Assembly (NCBI GenBank): GCA_000711775.1
Contig: ARYC01003139.1
Location: forward strand, 1 to 64,000
Direction of reading: 5' to 3'
Source: Oxytricha trifallax
Taxonomy: Eukaryota > Ciliophora > Spirotrichea > Sporadotrichida > Oxytrichidae
Length of the DNA: 64,000 nucleotides
Each line of letters opens with the position of its first letter. The stretch's first letter is position 1. Below the pieces are notes generated by a model. That model was not told where the DNA came from. It did not search any database and was given only the letters and a program-made list of their open reading frames with translations. Below, piece after piece: positions 1 through 12,079 of this stretch. The position numbers and the translations under genes were made by a program.

Positions 1-62
1 GTTTGAGTTTTAGTATCAAAAAGCGATATGTTAAATTTATTTAATTTTAAATCATTAATCAA
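1..62 (+). repeat. 3' part of a SINE-like repeat (truncated by window edge)
   Basis: The first 62 bases match positions 6048-6110 with few differences (shared blocks include GATATGTTAAATTTATTT and AAATCATTAATCA). At the second site this is the 3' part of a roughly 200-bp insertion flanked by a 14-bp direct repeat. The window therefore starts inside another copy of that element; its 5' part lies outside. Confidence 0.6.
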
Positions 63-577
63 TTTATTAATTTAAATAAGAAATTCTTCTATACTATTTA
101 TACTTTTATATTAATTAAAAAATATTATTTAATAATTCATCTAAAATGAGTTTTAAAAAATATTTGCAACCTATTTTTAATTGAATATTTAAATATTTTT
201 AATTTTTTATTTAGAATTGATGCTTATATCTTAAATGAAAATACTCAGACAATTTAAAATGATTTATATATTGAAAACTGTGTAAATATTAAAAAGAATC
301 CTTATGGTTCATAAATTAAATATATTCTTAGTAAGATATAACAAATTTATCCTAAATGTTGTGAAATTAAAGTGTAATAGAAGTAGTATTTATAAATGTA
401 AGGAAGTCTAGCAAAAAAGTTACTAAGATTATGAGAAAAACAATTTTTTAATAAAAAGGGAATAAATGTATGTGCTGTTAAGAACTAGATGTGATAAATA
501 AAAATTGAAATTTAATGCATTTGATTTTATTTAAAATACTCATTTAGAGAAGAGCAATTTATTATTAATATTTTATC

Positions 578-579
<2 letters not shown>

Positions 580-609
<30 letters not shown>
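580..609. repeat. (AT)n microsatellite
   Basis: About 15 uninterrupted AT units. Shorter AT runs occur near 3443-3462, 11298-11312 and 27000-27010. Confidence 0.9.
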
Positions 610-611
<2 letters not shown>

Positions 612-747
612 TAAGGATTATATTCTGTAAATTATAAAAATTAGATAATATTTTAATAATCATTCTTAAATATTTAGTGTTATGATTAATATTTTTGTAA
701 ACACTTTGGATTTAATAAGAATAATTTAATATAGGAGTTAAGTCAAA

Positions 748-1312
748 ATGTATAAGCAAATAATCAGTTTTAAAATTAGTAAGTATCATTTAAAACAATC
801 TACTGATTAATTGCAAAAAATTGCTGATTAAAATTCTAAAGAAATTAGAAAAATTAAGAAGTTTGTGAATTATTTACTTTTTAAATTACAAATCAAGAAA
901 TATTGGAACGTTATGATAAGAATTATTTTAATCAAGGATTGACTAATATGAAAAATGTTTCCTTTGTTGAACTCCGAAATTAAGATTGATGAGATTGAAA
1001 TGGATATAGTGAATAAAATCTTCAATTTAAGACAGAGACTAGATTGATAGAAGGGATCATAGATGATTAAATTATTAACTCCAGAATAAAATTTGTGGAA
1101 TTTTGATATCAAAGATAGTGACGATGATAAATAAGCGATTTGTGTATATTATTAAAATGAGAAAAGGTGTAGATATGTTAATTATTAGCAGATCAAAGGC
1201 CTAAAGGTAGGAACTAAATCTTTAACAGAGGAAGGTGTCTCAGAAATTATAAGAATCTCAGTACAGACGCTATTTTGAACAAAATAGAGCAATAAATGCT
1301 GCTGAAAAATGA
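748..1312 (+). pseudogene. decayed unrecognised gene
   Basis: Read with TAA/TAG as Gln, this stretch gives protein-like sequence in several successive frames. It starts at an ATG (MYKQIISFKISKYHLK) rich in Lys, Gln and Ile. After breaks it passes through a piece with LTPEQNLWNFDIKDSDDD and then SLTEEGVSEIIR, and ends with RRYFEQNRAINAAEK before TGA. Frames switch at least three times, so it is not a working gene as it stands. The composition (charged, Q-rich, few hydrophobic runs) fits an ordinary soluble ciliate protein. I do not recognise the family. Upstream is A+T-rich sequence with an AT microsatellite; downstream is the inverted-repeat element at 1420-2463. Single-base assembly errors could account for part of the damage. 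Confidence 0.45.
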
Positions 1313-1419
1313 CAGTGAGAATACCAATTTATAATTTAATTGGTGTTGAAATGATATAAGAGATTGATACACGAAATTAATGATTTCAATTCAAATTATA
1401 TTCACAAGATATCATTATA

Positions 1420-2463
1420 AATAAAATACATTAAAATAGGTAAAAATGAGAAAGTTTAATACACATTGAAGTTCTATTCATTTTTAACTGTAAATAAATT
1501 GATATTTTGTAATTTAAATTTTCAATTGAAGTTTTTAAAATAAAATACGTACATCAGTATTATTTAATTAAACACACCTATTTTTAAAATGATCATATAA
1601 ATTCTCTACTTGTAATTAAAATGCTATCTTTACGATAATTACAAGAACTCTGTAATTTTTTATAAATTACAAATAGCAACTGCCTCTCTTTAGCATCTCC
1701 ACCAATCATGACAATTCCTTAGGTCTTTCAGTCATCAACTTATCTCACTAGGACATCATAAATGAAAGTTGGTTCAGATAAATGGAATATGACCCATACC
1801 AACGACTGTATTGACAAAGCCGTAATGCTAGTCTAATCAACTGCTTCATAGATGTGAGTACTTGGTCTGTGAGCAATTGCAATGCATCCAAGAGTGCTGA
1901 ATTACTCTCAGTATTGACAAAGTAGAGGCCGGATTGTGCATTAGTTTGCCCATGAATAATTTATGCTGCGAGGAGAATTGGTATATAATAACTGAAGATT
2001 TACAATCAGTTTTTTATCTGCATTAGCCATAACACCATAAACTTGGAGGCACAAGTGTTGAGATACAGCTCTTTTGCTATTCACACCATCTAAAATTTTG
2101 GTTCCATAGGCGTGAGCGTATTGAATTTGGAAAGTGTCATGCATAATATGAATAACTTATGTGCCTACCATTTCTACCTTAGCAGATAACCTATTTGTGT
2201 TTATTGATAAAACTTGAGGCTTGTTTTTAGGATCCTACGACCTCTCTTGGTGGCATCAAAGATTGGAAATTATTTGTTCAAGTAAGTGCCTATTTCATTC
2301 CCTCGAATGCTTTCGATAACATATTTATTTTATTAATAATTAATTTTATTGATGATTAAGATAATAGTAAATAGAAAATATCAATTTATTTACAGTTAAA
2401 AATGAATAGAACTTCAATGTGTATTAAACTTTCTCATTTTTACCTATTTTAATGTATTTTATT
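1420..2463. mobile_element. 1.04-kb element with 89-bp perfect terminal inverted repeats
   Basis: Positions 1420-1508 are the reverse complement of 2375-2463, with no mismatch seen. The arms end in AATAAAATACATTAAAATAG. Between them lies sequence clearly richer in G+C than the surroundings, holding a broken succinyl-CoA synthetase alpha fragment on the minus strand. No transposase is present, so the element would be non-autonomous. No convincing target duplication was seen outside the arms. The layout (terminal inverted repeats around a host-gene fragment) resembles the Pack-type gene-capturing elements known from plants, but that comparison is inference. Confidence 0.75.
1678..2330 (-). pseudogene. 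succinyl-CoA synthetase alpha subunit fragment
   Basis: On the minus strand with TAA/TAG as Gln, ordered blocks match the alpha subunit of succinyl-CoA ligase. Near the N-terminus is a segment ending TFQIQYAHAYGTKILDGV, matching the family's TFHSEQAIAYGTKMVGG. Then come QHLCLQVYGVMANA (family HLGLPVFNTV), a degraded STHIYEAVD (family SGTLTYEAVHQ), a VGMGHIPFI block (family VGIGGDPFNG) and GIVMIGGDAKE (family GIVLIGEIGGDAEE). The intact enzyme makes succinyl-CoA from succinate, CoA and a nucleoside triphosphate in mitochondria. Here several frameshifts, missing segments and the loss of the active-site region make it non-functional. It sits wholly inside the 89-bp inverted repeats. Family assignment is fairly firm because the blocks are in the right order; a distant paralogue such as an ATP-citrate lyase domain is less likely. 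Confidence 0.72.
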
Positions 2464-4235
2464 AATATTTATCGACTTAATGTTTATCATTTAATAATAA
2501 TAATAATAAAACATCTTATTCATTTTATAATTATAAAGCTTTACTTGATGTATCGAAATAATAAATAATGAATTAATGGGTACGATTCTTTGTTTAATGA
2601 TGGCATTAGTTAAGATATTTGGTAACTTAGTTTAAATTTTTTCATTTAGGAAATCAATGAATACATATTCATGGTTATAGCAAGAAAAAAAACATACGGA
2701 CCAAAATCAAGATTAATATTTTTTCAAAATTTTATTATATTCAAGTTCATATAAATCAAGATAATCAAGAATATTAAATGAATTATCAATATAAGAGGGA
2801 TGAAAAGAAAAGTAAATTCAAATAGACATATTGGAGTATCTACTGAGCTATCTAAAACATTTTTTAAAAATACTGTAGATTATATAAGCAATAAGTTTAA
2901 AAGTAGGCAAGTGAATTAAAATCTAAATGGGCAAGTAATTCTATTGGAGCTATCAATAAATTACATATATATAATTGTAAAATTGCCTAATTTAAGGAAA
3001 AAATCGATATTAAATAAAAAGATCTATATTTTTAAAATGCAAGGAAATCTCAAGTTCTCGAATTATTAATGTACTAAAAATACAATAATAACTGTTATTC
3101 GAGAAATTTCCTTATTTTATAAAAATAAACTTATAAAATAATTTAGAATTATATCTTGAAAAAATTAATAATGAAAAAAAGATAAAATAGGTAAAAGGAA
3201 AGAATCTCCATAAATAAATTAGATTCTATATAATAAAATCTAAAAAAATCTGGCTTTGATAAGTGAAAGCTTAATTTTCTTAATTGCAGAGATTAATAGA
3301 TGTGAAATATTTATATAATTAAGAAAAGTTATAAAAATATAAATTTAGTTATGGATAACTAATCTTGCATATCGAATTTTCATTACAATCATTATAATTA
3401 TATTAAGCAAGCATTTTTTCTGAAAATTAATTATAAATTTTATATATATATATATATATATTAAGATTTGTTCTAAATTTATTCCCTAATAAGTAAATTA
3501 ATATACTTAAAGAATACTTTATAAAATTTTCTCATTTAAATTCATTATTTATGAGCATTTTAGATAAGATTTCATTTATAAATTTGTGAAATATAATTAA
3601 AAGTTAATAATCCATCTTATTTTACTTTGGATCATCAAATCTTATACTATATAATTATTCAATTATTGGAGATACATGAAATTACTAGATTTTATTAAGT
3701 TATATTTAATGTTATAGTGGCCGATAACTTCTTTATTTGTTTAATCAAAATATTTATCGTTTGATTAGTTTTATCATTTATTACTCAAGAATTAGACTGA
3801 TTCATTTTAGACAACTTTCTGTAGTGGTGTTAAAAATTACAGTATAAGCCAAAACATCATATATCGTATAGTTATATCTATGATAGTTAATTTAAATCAT
3901 ATAACGCTTGGTAGTGTATATGTAAACTAAATTAAATATATTTCAATTTCTTGATTAAATTCAAAATCCATTTCATAATTTTGATAATAAAGGATTCAGA
4001 TAGATATTCATTACCCTGACAATGATATCTCTACAGGCATTATTAGCATCTTCACCATCATCAGCATAGTTTGATTGCCCAAAACCTCAGGCATAATACC
4101 AGTTTTTTTATAAATTGCTCGTTAAATTGAATTCTTTGAATATATTTTTCTTACTTTATTCTTCACTTGCGTTTAAAGGAATTTTAAATTGGTTTAAAAC
4201 AACTCAAACTAAGATTCTATCTCAGTTAGTAATAT
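2464..4235. other. mostly non-coding A+T-rich stretch
   Basis: No confident gene. A plus-strand frame open under the ciliate code runs from about 2839 to 3165 but is not convincingly protein-like. A (TA)n run lies at 3443-3462. Near 3985-4110 the minus strand gives a short protein-like piece, ADDGEDANNACRDIIVRV, with a TGA just before it; this could be a gene relic but is too short to assign. Confidence 0.4.
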
Positions 4236-4421
4236 CTTTGAGCGAAATAAGCGTCAGATAATCACAAAGATGGAAAGAGGGAAAAAGATAGTGGTGTCGT
4301 TGAAACTGAGAATGTCAACTCTAATTACAAAGTTATGATTTGAAGTGTTATTGATAAAGTTCCTCCACTCGTTGAAGAAGTCCCTGCTTTGATATCTATA
4401 ATTTTAGAAAAATTATGAAAG
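4236..4421 (+). pseudogene. short decayed coding fragment
   Basis: Three consecutive plus-strand frames read as one protein-like string under the ciliate code: KDGKREKDSGVVETENVNS, then after an in-frame TGA SVIDKVPPLVEEVPALI, closing with SIILEKL and TGA. The local G+C is higher than in the flanks. No family was recognised. It may belong with the minus-strand scrap at about 4000-4110 only by proximity. Confidence 0.35.
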
Positions 4422-5619
4422 AAAATTGAAGAATATAAACTATAGATATTATAAAATGTGTAGCTTTTGCTCACTCAATAGAAATGTTAAATTTTAAATA
4501 AATCTGATTACTTACTATCATAAACATAAGAGTCAATAAATATAAAATAAGCAATGCTAAGAATTTCAATCATTTAACTTTATCTAAGTTTAAAATTAAA
4601 TAAATGCAAATAAATTCCATTACATTTACTTATTACTCTATTAATTTCTTATTTTCAATAGAATTTTAATTATGTAAAAAATATATATAAAAATAATAAG
4701 TATACAAGAAGGAATCTACGACGATAAAAAGAAATGATACACTATTCCGAATGCTATCCTATGAAAGCTTCCCTAACCTCTTAAATGATTGGATAAATAC
4801 ATGATTGGCTAGTACTGCAAAATCTTCAACAAATAAATATTTAGAAGTGTCTAATAATTTATGTTAAAAATATATTTTTTGGTAAAGAATTTGCTAGGCA
4901 GGCATATTTGAAAATTAGCTTGAACAACTTTAATTAAAAATCAGTATTTTGGAGAGTCTTAAATAATTATAGATTACTAAATATTAGCATTGAGGTCTTT
5001 GGAAATCATCAAATCAGTATATTTGTTTACATGTAAAAGGGCAGCACCTTTAGTGAGTAGTTAATCAGTAATATGGACATTACTTATTAAAAGGCTTTTT
5101 TTATCATCTTTTACTGTTTCTTATGAGAGTTGCTGAATTTTATTTTTTTTTCGTTAATCAAATCGATGAAAAAAGAAATTTTAGCTCTTGTCGAATAAGA
5201 AGATTAGCAAAACCCAGTTTTATTTAATATAATTAAAGCAATTAGCCTTAGTTCACCAACTTGTCTATAATAGTTTATAATAATTACATCCTATTATCAT
5301 TTTTGGTGATTGTTTTTTTTTCTAAAATATTTTAGTTTAGATTGAATCTACCTTGGTTTTAATAAAATCTCCAGTCCTAGTTATTTATGAGGTCAAACAA
5401 GTATTTAAATTCTACAGGGAGGGTTGACTGACGGTGTCGAAAGTCAAAAGTATGAAGTAAAAACCTAATAACTATCTGGCTGGCTTAAGCCCCAGTATTA
5501 ATTTCCTATAAGCATTAAATAATAATAATAATATTTAAATTATTAATTATTTAAAATCCCATGAATCAGTTAAGTCAAAAGATAGGGGGTTAATAACTAT
5601 TAATTAAAAATTAAATTAT
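4422..5619. other. no gene seen
   Basis: A+T-rich sequence with short homopolymers and a small AAT-type run near 5520-5535. No reading frame with protein-like composition was found on either strand. Confidence 0.4.
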
Positions 5620-5811
5620 AATTGGCTAAAATTATATATAATAGGTTAAATTAAATTTTACATACCTTGATTAGTTTATATTATAAGGACAAATAATCGA
5701 GCCAAAAGTTTTAATAATTAGCTAAAACATAAAAATTACGCAATTAAAATCCTTCTATAATTTATTTGTTCTTCACTCCTATTCTTCGTTTTTAAATGAC
5801 TAACGAGGGAC
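5620..5811 (+). repeat. diverged solo copy of the non-LTR retrotransposon 5' leader
   Basis: This roughly 190-bp block shares its order of sequence blocks with 60670-60872 and with the reverse complement of 53012-53215. The blocks are a GGCTAAAATT start, CGAGCCAAAAGTTTTAATAA, AATTAG, and a closing C/T-rich piece ending near TTCTTCGTTTTTAAATGA. At 53 kb the same block immediately precedes the endonuclease/reverse transcriptase ORF, so it is read as the element's 5' leader. No coding part follows here. This is the most diverged of the three long copies. Confidence 0.5.
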
Positions 5812-5898
5812 TATGTAAAATAATAGGAAATATTGAATATTTAATTTTGATTTAATCATTTTGTTACGAAAAAGTAAAAATCTATTTTAGTATCTTTT

Positions 5899-6127
5899 AT
5901 AGTACACATACCGTGACATCTTGATTTTGGGAGAAGACTAGGTGATAGCGAGATTGGTTTTTTCGGAGTTTTCTACTTTACGACTGCCACGTCACGGAAG
6001 TTTGCCACGTCAACTCACTCAGATACGTCTACGTCACGACTAAAATGATGGTTTGATTTTAGTATTAAACAGTGATATGTTAAATTTATTTGATTTTTAA
6101 ATCATTAATCATCATAGTACACATACC
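5899..6127 (+). mobile_element. SINE-like element with 14-bp target duplication
   Basis: The 14 bases ATAGTACACATACC occur exactly at 5899-5912 and again at 6114-6127, bracketing about 201 bp. The inserted part begins with an unusually G+C-rich 130 bp (with repeated CACGTCA motifs) and ends A+T-rich with AAATCATTAATCATC. Its last 60 bases match the first 62 bases of this window. Length, lack of coding capacity and a long target duplication fit a SINE or other short retroposon. No clear Pol III A and B boxes or tRNA fold were recognised, so the parental RNA is unknown. Confidence 0.6.
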
Positions 6128-8156
6128 TTTATACAAATGAATCAAGATCTTAATATATGTATTAAATTTAAGTCTCAGGCTTGATGAACTTTTTTAATGA
6201 AATTATTGTTTTCCACTTTTTCTATTGTTAATATTATTTATGAAGAATTACATCGGGATTATAGTATAAACTATCGGTTTAAATTCCTCATTATTTAATT
6301 CGAAAAGAATAAGCAATAATAAGAATATCGAATCTAACTGTCCCTTAATTTTAAAAAAGCACAGTTTTTCTTGAAATTATTTAATAAATAAAATTTAGGG
6401 AATATTTAAGAACTTAAGCTTAAACTGAATTAAAAGAATGAAAGGATGTCTAATGGCAGATATTTTATGTATTTTACAATCATATTTTTAGTTGTAGAAA
6501 CAGAGTCTTTTTTTGTTTGAGATTCCTGTTATTTCTTTGATTTTTCCTCAAGTCTATTTTTGATTTATATCAATAGTTGTAAGATTAAGTTTAAAAAAGT
6601 TTTAGATGTATAGTTTGTGTCATATAGATCAAGTTTGAGTTGAAAAAAGGTTGGCTATTTTAGTTTATAGGTTAGCATGACCCTATTTAATTTTATTTAA
6701 GCTTGACTTAATTGTTTTAACATCTCTTTGTTTTCTTGTTTTTTGGTTAGTAGATTCTCACTCTTGAAGAGGTCATGCTCATTCTAAAGTATCATTATTG
6801 AAAATTAATATTATTTCTGAGGACAGATTATTAGATATGACGCTGAAGTAACTTATTTCTTTTATAAATTAATAGACTGGTGAGATTATATCATTTTCCT
6901 ATAAAAAAATAAATTTAGTGTCCCTAGAACAATAATATACAAATATTTCATTTTTATTAATAATGAGAAAATGCTTATTAAAAAAATCCAAAATCTCAAC
7001 AAATTAACTTAATGCAGTAACAATCAAAGATTACTGTTAATATAGATTCCTTCAAAATTTACGCATTCTCTTTTTCAATCTTCATTTATTTCTTCCTTCC
7101 TTCAAGTTCTGAAATCATTTTCCTGTCCCATGAATTTTTGCATATAAAATTTTATATCATTTCCTTTTTAAATTAAATTGCTAAATAAGACTGAGTAAAT
7201 AATGACACACTTCCAACATTAAATATGAATAATTATATATAAAATACTATAATCATTTTTAACTAGTCAACATTCACAAATACGAGCTATTTGATCTCAC
7301 TCATCAACAATATTGAGTAAGTAAACCACAATTTATAATTAAATAGTCTCCTAACATTTTACAAAAAAACAAATAAATAAACTTGGAATTGCACTTAAGA
7401 TAAAAGAAAGGAGTTACAAAAATGTAATAATCAGATATCTTAAACAAATCGTCATACAACAAAAAAATTATATAAAATTTCTTTAAATCTCTAGACATCG
7501 ATTTACATTAATCAACCATAAAATAAGTCTCATTTAAGCAAATTTAGAGTTCAAAGTTATTATATCAATTATAATATTTACAAAACTAAAAATTTAAACT
7601 TCTCTTATTGACATAAGCTTAATATAAAATCGTGTTTGCTTCCTTAATACTCTTTAATTTTTATTTGGCAGTTTTTGATTATATTTTGTCTTTGACTACT
7701 GTGAATTCCAGTAAACAGTTGACAAAATAAAACAATTGAATAAATAATAATAATAAGAGAAAGTGAACATACTAAAATATCATAATTGTCTTGAAACGGA
7801 ATATTATTTGAAATTATCCCTATACATATTTTAAAGGTAAAATTCTGAACTCTAATTGTAAACTTATTCTCAATTTAAAGCCAATTGTTTTTATATAACA
7901 TCACTTATTATCAAAGAATTCAATTAAAATATAATAAATATGAATAAAAAGATGAATAAAAAGCATATAAAAATAAGTAAACTAAATTACTTGATAAAAT
8001 ATATACAATTAATGATTTTAAAAATCGATAGTTTAGACAATCTTGAAATATTTGGAGACGGATTAGAAGTATTAAAAAGATAAGAATTGGCTTTAATTTT
8101 TAGGGTTTTAATAGGGAGTTTTTATAATTTTATTTAGAGCAATCAAATTCAATATT
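6128..8156. other. no confident gene
   Basis: A+T-rich sequence. The plus strand is T-rich around 6450-6900 without a convincing protein. A minus-strand standard-code frame at 7304-7498 is Phe/Tyr/Ile-rich and looks like chance. Nothing else was seen. Confidence 0.35.
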
Positions 8157-8545
8157 TAAGGAATACATTCAAAATTGGAAAATTATATTAAATTAAAATT
8201 ATTTTATTCCAAAATATTGGCAGTAAAAGTTGGCAAATTTAAACAATATTGGGCTCATTCGATAGAGAATTCAAAATTATCTCAACTTTGGTAATGGCGG
8301 TACTTTTTAATCGAGATAACTTGACTTTAATTAAACAGCTCTAAATTCATTATATTATACCCTCACATTAAAGTGAAGTTATCTCGCTCCAGGAGTGAGA
8401 TAAAATAGTACCGCCAATAATAGAGTCCAGCTAATTTTGAATTCTCTATCGAATGAGCCCTAGATTGTTTAAATTGGCCAACTTTAACTGCCAATATTTT
8501 GAAATAAAATAATTTTAATTTAATTAAATTTCCCAATTCCTACAA
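8157..8545. mobile_element. palindromic MITE, copy 1
   Basis: A near-perfect palindrome of about 390 bp. The arms carry TTGGCAGTAAAAGTTGGC, GGGCTCATTCGATAGAGAAT, a GGCGGTACT box and a repeated TTATCTCGCTCC-type core, mirrored around the centre at about 8350. The right terminus reads as TTGTAGGAAT... outward and is followed by TA. The left terminus has lost a few bases relative to the other copies. Three further copies lie at 15247, 27249 and 50819. There is no coding capacity. The shared ends and TA flank fit a non-autonomous Tc1/mariner-type element, which is inference. Confidence 0.8.
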
Positions 8546-8699
8546 TATTTGTAACATCTGATGAGAGTCTATGTAACAATTATATAAATAAATGTATTTT
8601 AAATTAAAAATTTATCAGATAAAGATTAGTTAAACATTTAACTGAGATATTTGCAAAACATATTCACTACTATTTATTTTTATATTTATATTTATTTAA

Positions 8700-10260
8700 T
8701 ATTATTGAAATGATTGAATAAATAGTGTGTATCTTCCGATCTCAGTACGTTGCCAGAAATAAACTACCATTTATTGGCATAAGTCAATAAAGAGATGTAG
8801 GTAAGACCTAGATTCCAAGCAAGTTTATTTGCTTGCACATTAACCTCAGGAGTCATACCATCTAAAGCAATATCTAATTACCCATACTCTTTCACTCAAA
8901 CATCGCAAGAACAAGTCGTGCAGTGAGTGGCATACAGTCAAAAGGAGGTGACCGATTTCACGATGATTTCGTCAACTAAAGAGGAGAAGCTGTTTCAAAT
9001 AATTGTATTGTGGATTTGGTGTTTGAAGTGGAAATTTCTGTTATTAAATGAAATCAAGGAAAGTGGTAGAGTATATTAGTATACAAATTGCTTTATATAA
9101 ATATATAATCAATAAATATATGATTATAGTTTAGTTGATTTGATCCGGTAATATAGGGTAATCGAGAAATCCAAGCGAACTCTTCAAAATTGCTAAACTC
9201 AATGATTAGTTTAAAAGTGATAATCAATTAATTCATATCTATAGATTATAAATTAAAATATATAAAATAGTTATGCATATCATATTAATTAGTAGTCTTT
9301 ACTAGGATTATTTAAATGTATTTCCTGTTTATTTAGGCTCATTAATAGAGAAAAGATTGGTTTAAAATGCATATATTGTTGGTTTGGACCCAGGTATTTT
9401 ATTCAAGTTCATCTATAAATAAATATAACAATTAAACTCATTTATTAATTACTTAAATAAGGAAATTTTTTATAATTTATCAATCAAATCTAAATGCATT
9501 AAATTTCATTAATGTTACTTGCTTCAATGTTTTCGATAGACTTTTTTTTCATATCATAATTAGATAGTAATTAAGATTAAATAATAAGAATACAGCACTC
9601 TTATTGAATGGCATTTATCTAATTTACTTTATATTTATTAATTAATTGTTTTATTCAAAATACTTACAAACTCAATAACCAATTCATTCACATGAGAAGA
9701 GAGAGTCAAGCACTGAAAAGTAAAGACCATAACTTCATCAGCATATTCTCTTTACCACCCATTAATTGAACTATCCAGGAATTCATACCCAGTAGGAGTA
9801 ACAGCAAACATATCAAATCATTATTACTTCACAATCTTAACATCCTCGATAATTACTACACTACTATATATTCTCAGAGTGAACTATTTGAAATGCTTCT
9901 TTGACCCAGTATTTAGCAATGAACCACTGTGGCAACATCAGTGCAGTGATCATTGATGACTTAGTTACTTTCTCTTAAGGTAATAGTGAAGCTTTTGTCG
10001 ATGAGAAACATCAAGCTTATGTTAGACTGTACAGTCACTTTAACAGGTGAATTCTATTTTCTAGTTGTAAGTTTCATGAATATCAATGCTATTGATTGAA
10101 TTATGATAATAAATAAAACAATATTAATTGAATTAGTTAATTATTCTTACAAGGATAAATAGTTTTTAAAATTTTAGGGATGAGTCGTGGTAATAACTTA
10201 AACTGACCAGGAAGGTACTTTACTTGTAAAGCACGTGAACTAGTTGGAAGAAGTCTAGAC
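8700..10260 (-). pseudogene. decayed unrecognised gene, several exons
   Basis: The minus strand gives protein-like blocks under the ciliate code. From the 5' side: a block with LMLPQWFIAKYWVKEAF (about 9950-9880), VVIIEDVKIVKQ, then after a TGA FDMFAVTPTGYEFLDSSING followed by WQREYADEVMVFTF and SSHVNELVIEF, ending at a GTAAGT splice-donor-like site near 9665. A further block at about 8890-8740 reads LDIALDGMTPEVNVQANKLA followed by WNLGLTYISLLTYANKW. Frames change between blocks and TGA interrupts them. The middle portion (about 9050-9650) is non-coding and may be intron or later insertion. I do not recognise the family; a weak resemblance to ATP-synthase-like nucleotide-binding text on the opposite strand was not accepted. 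Confidence 0.45.
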
Positions 10261-10557
10261 ATGTAAATAGTGATATATTAAATATTTAATTGTCTGTAAG
10301 TAATGCTACTTTTGGTTATGTGCTCTAAATACATTTTCAATAAAATGAATAAATAAGTAGTTATGCGATATAAAGTTTTATATCGCAGGAGTTAACTTAG
10401 AGGATTTACCTAATGTCTTAGTCTAACCTTCCTTTTTATGGATGATACTTGAAATTTAAAAGACATTAATTAAATTCTTAACAAGAAAGCAAGTTGGTCA
10501 TATAGAAAACCCCCTCATGATTTAAGATATGTAAAAATTATATTAATATAAATTAGG

Positions 10558-10963
10558 AAACAGTTGGCCGAATTATTTAAGCATCTGAAGGAGAATATTA
10601 AGTACTGAGAGTATATATAGAATTTTATAATCAAAATAAAAATTGATTTGCACAACCAACAGCTTATACGATCTCATCACAGAATTGAATATTCTGAGAT
10701 TCAAGAGTTGCTGGACTAAAAAGTATAGGCTGTTTCATTTCTAAAAGAATCTAAAACTGAGGAATAAATAATTAGATTTAAGCGAAATAATAGAACTTTT
10801 TAAAGGAAGAAAAAAAAGAATAAAGTTAAAGCAAAATGAGGATCCGTAAATTTTCTTTATTTTTAAAATTCATTTTAACATAGTATTTTAATCATTTTTA
10901 TATTAGACAAGTATTTAAGATAAGCAATCTAATATTTTTAAATCCTTTTTACTTAAAAGGTGA
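10558..10963 (+). pseudogene. decayed coiled-coil-like fragment
   Basis: Under the ciliate code one frame runs from KQLAELFKHLKENIKY through an in-frame TGA and continues open to TGA at 10961. It contains LHNQQLIRSHHRIEYSEIQE, LLDQKVQAVSFLKESKTEEQ and a strongly basic stretch RKKKRIKLKQ. The first 90 codons are rich in Glu, Lys, Gln and Leu and would be helical. The far end is A+T-rich and may be non-coding. No family was recognised. Confidence 0.4.
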
Positions 10964-12079
10964 TGTTATAGCTTAGACAATAAGAAAGTTCCTTATCAAC
11001 CTCGTTTTTATTATAAAATTTCCCAAACAAATACCTCTTTCCTTGACCCCTCAAATAAGCATCTTATTATATCAATTATTCGCGAGTGAAATAAAATTTT
11101 CTTATATCTCAATGGAGTTTATGGCGTACTCCTCATTTCTGAAAGGACAAACTTTAAAATATGACATCAGATAACAGAAAATGGAGGTTCGTAATAAAAT
11201 ATAATTTTACAAAAGTTTTAATTATTCAATTTATTTTCAAATGCCCTATGCCAAAATCCACTTTAATATTCCATGAATACAAGGTGATCTGATAATGAAT
11301 ATATATATATTATCAATAAATTAAAAAAGATATCAGTAATGTTTTAACAGATTTCTTCATTAAGTATCTTTTACAAAAATCTTCTGATCCTGAAATGGTA
11401 ATATATACATTTTAAAAATTAAATGTATCTATGATAATGGAGTGAGGTGCAAAAGATAATTTTTCAAATTGTATATATCTCAAATTAATATGAATTTTTA
11501 TATTCACAACAACATCAAATAAGAGAGTAATATATTTAAATTCTTCATGAATTCTTGAAATAAAACAAATCTATATTGAAATTATGTTTTAAAGTAAATT
11601 TTTTTAAGTAGATGTTGTAAGAAGATTTGATTAAAGCTCCCGCACACAACTGAATCCATATGCTAATGTTTACATAATCCACAATTAGTAGTTTATAATC
11701 TTAAGTACTATGCCATTTAAGTTTGTCTGTTCTTTTATTGCCATAATCTAAACGATTCCAGATAATTTTTCAAGATAATTTTATAGAAAATTTATACAAA
11801 ATATTTATATAAAATAAACTTAGGAAAGAAAAAAAGAAAAGTATCTTCGTATTTCTAAATTTCATTTCATCTTATTATATAATAAAATATTAAAATAAAA
11901 GAATGTTAAAAATAGAATTAAATCAAAATATACAAATGCACAAATGTTTAATTAGTTTAATTGAGCAATCTTAGAAATATAAAAGAAATTAGTGATTGAG
12001 ATATAATTATATACATTTATTTGAATATTTAAAATAACTTCATTATTTATGATTTTAAAATATAGATTCCATTTTTCTT
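10964..12079. other. no gene seen
   Basis: A+T-rich, with short AT runs near 11298. A slightly richer patch near 11030-11180 gave no convincing translation. Confidence 0.35.

Noticed and set aside
9350-9367. Partial match to the Tetrahymena chromosome breakage sequence (AAAGA..TTGGTTTA)
   Set aside because: Two internal G residues are missing compared with the 15-bp consensus, which tolerates very little change, so it is not called as a breakage site.
9895-10030. Plus-strand resemblance to an ATP synthase alpha nucleotide-binding segment (GNISAVIIDDL)
   Set aside because: Only one short block matches, the neighbouring family blocks are absent and the minus strand gives longer protein-like text.
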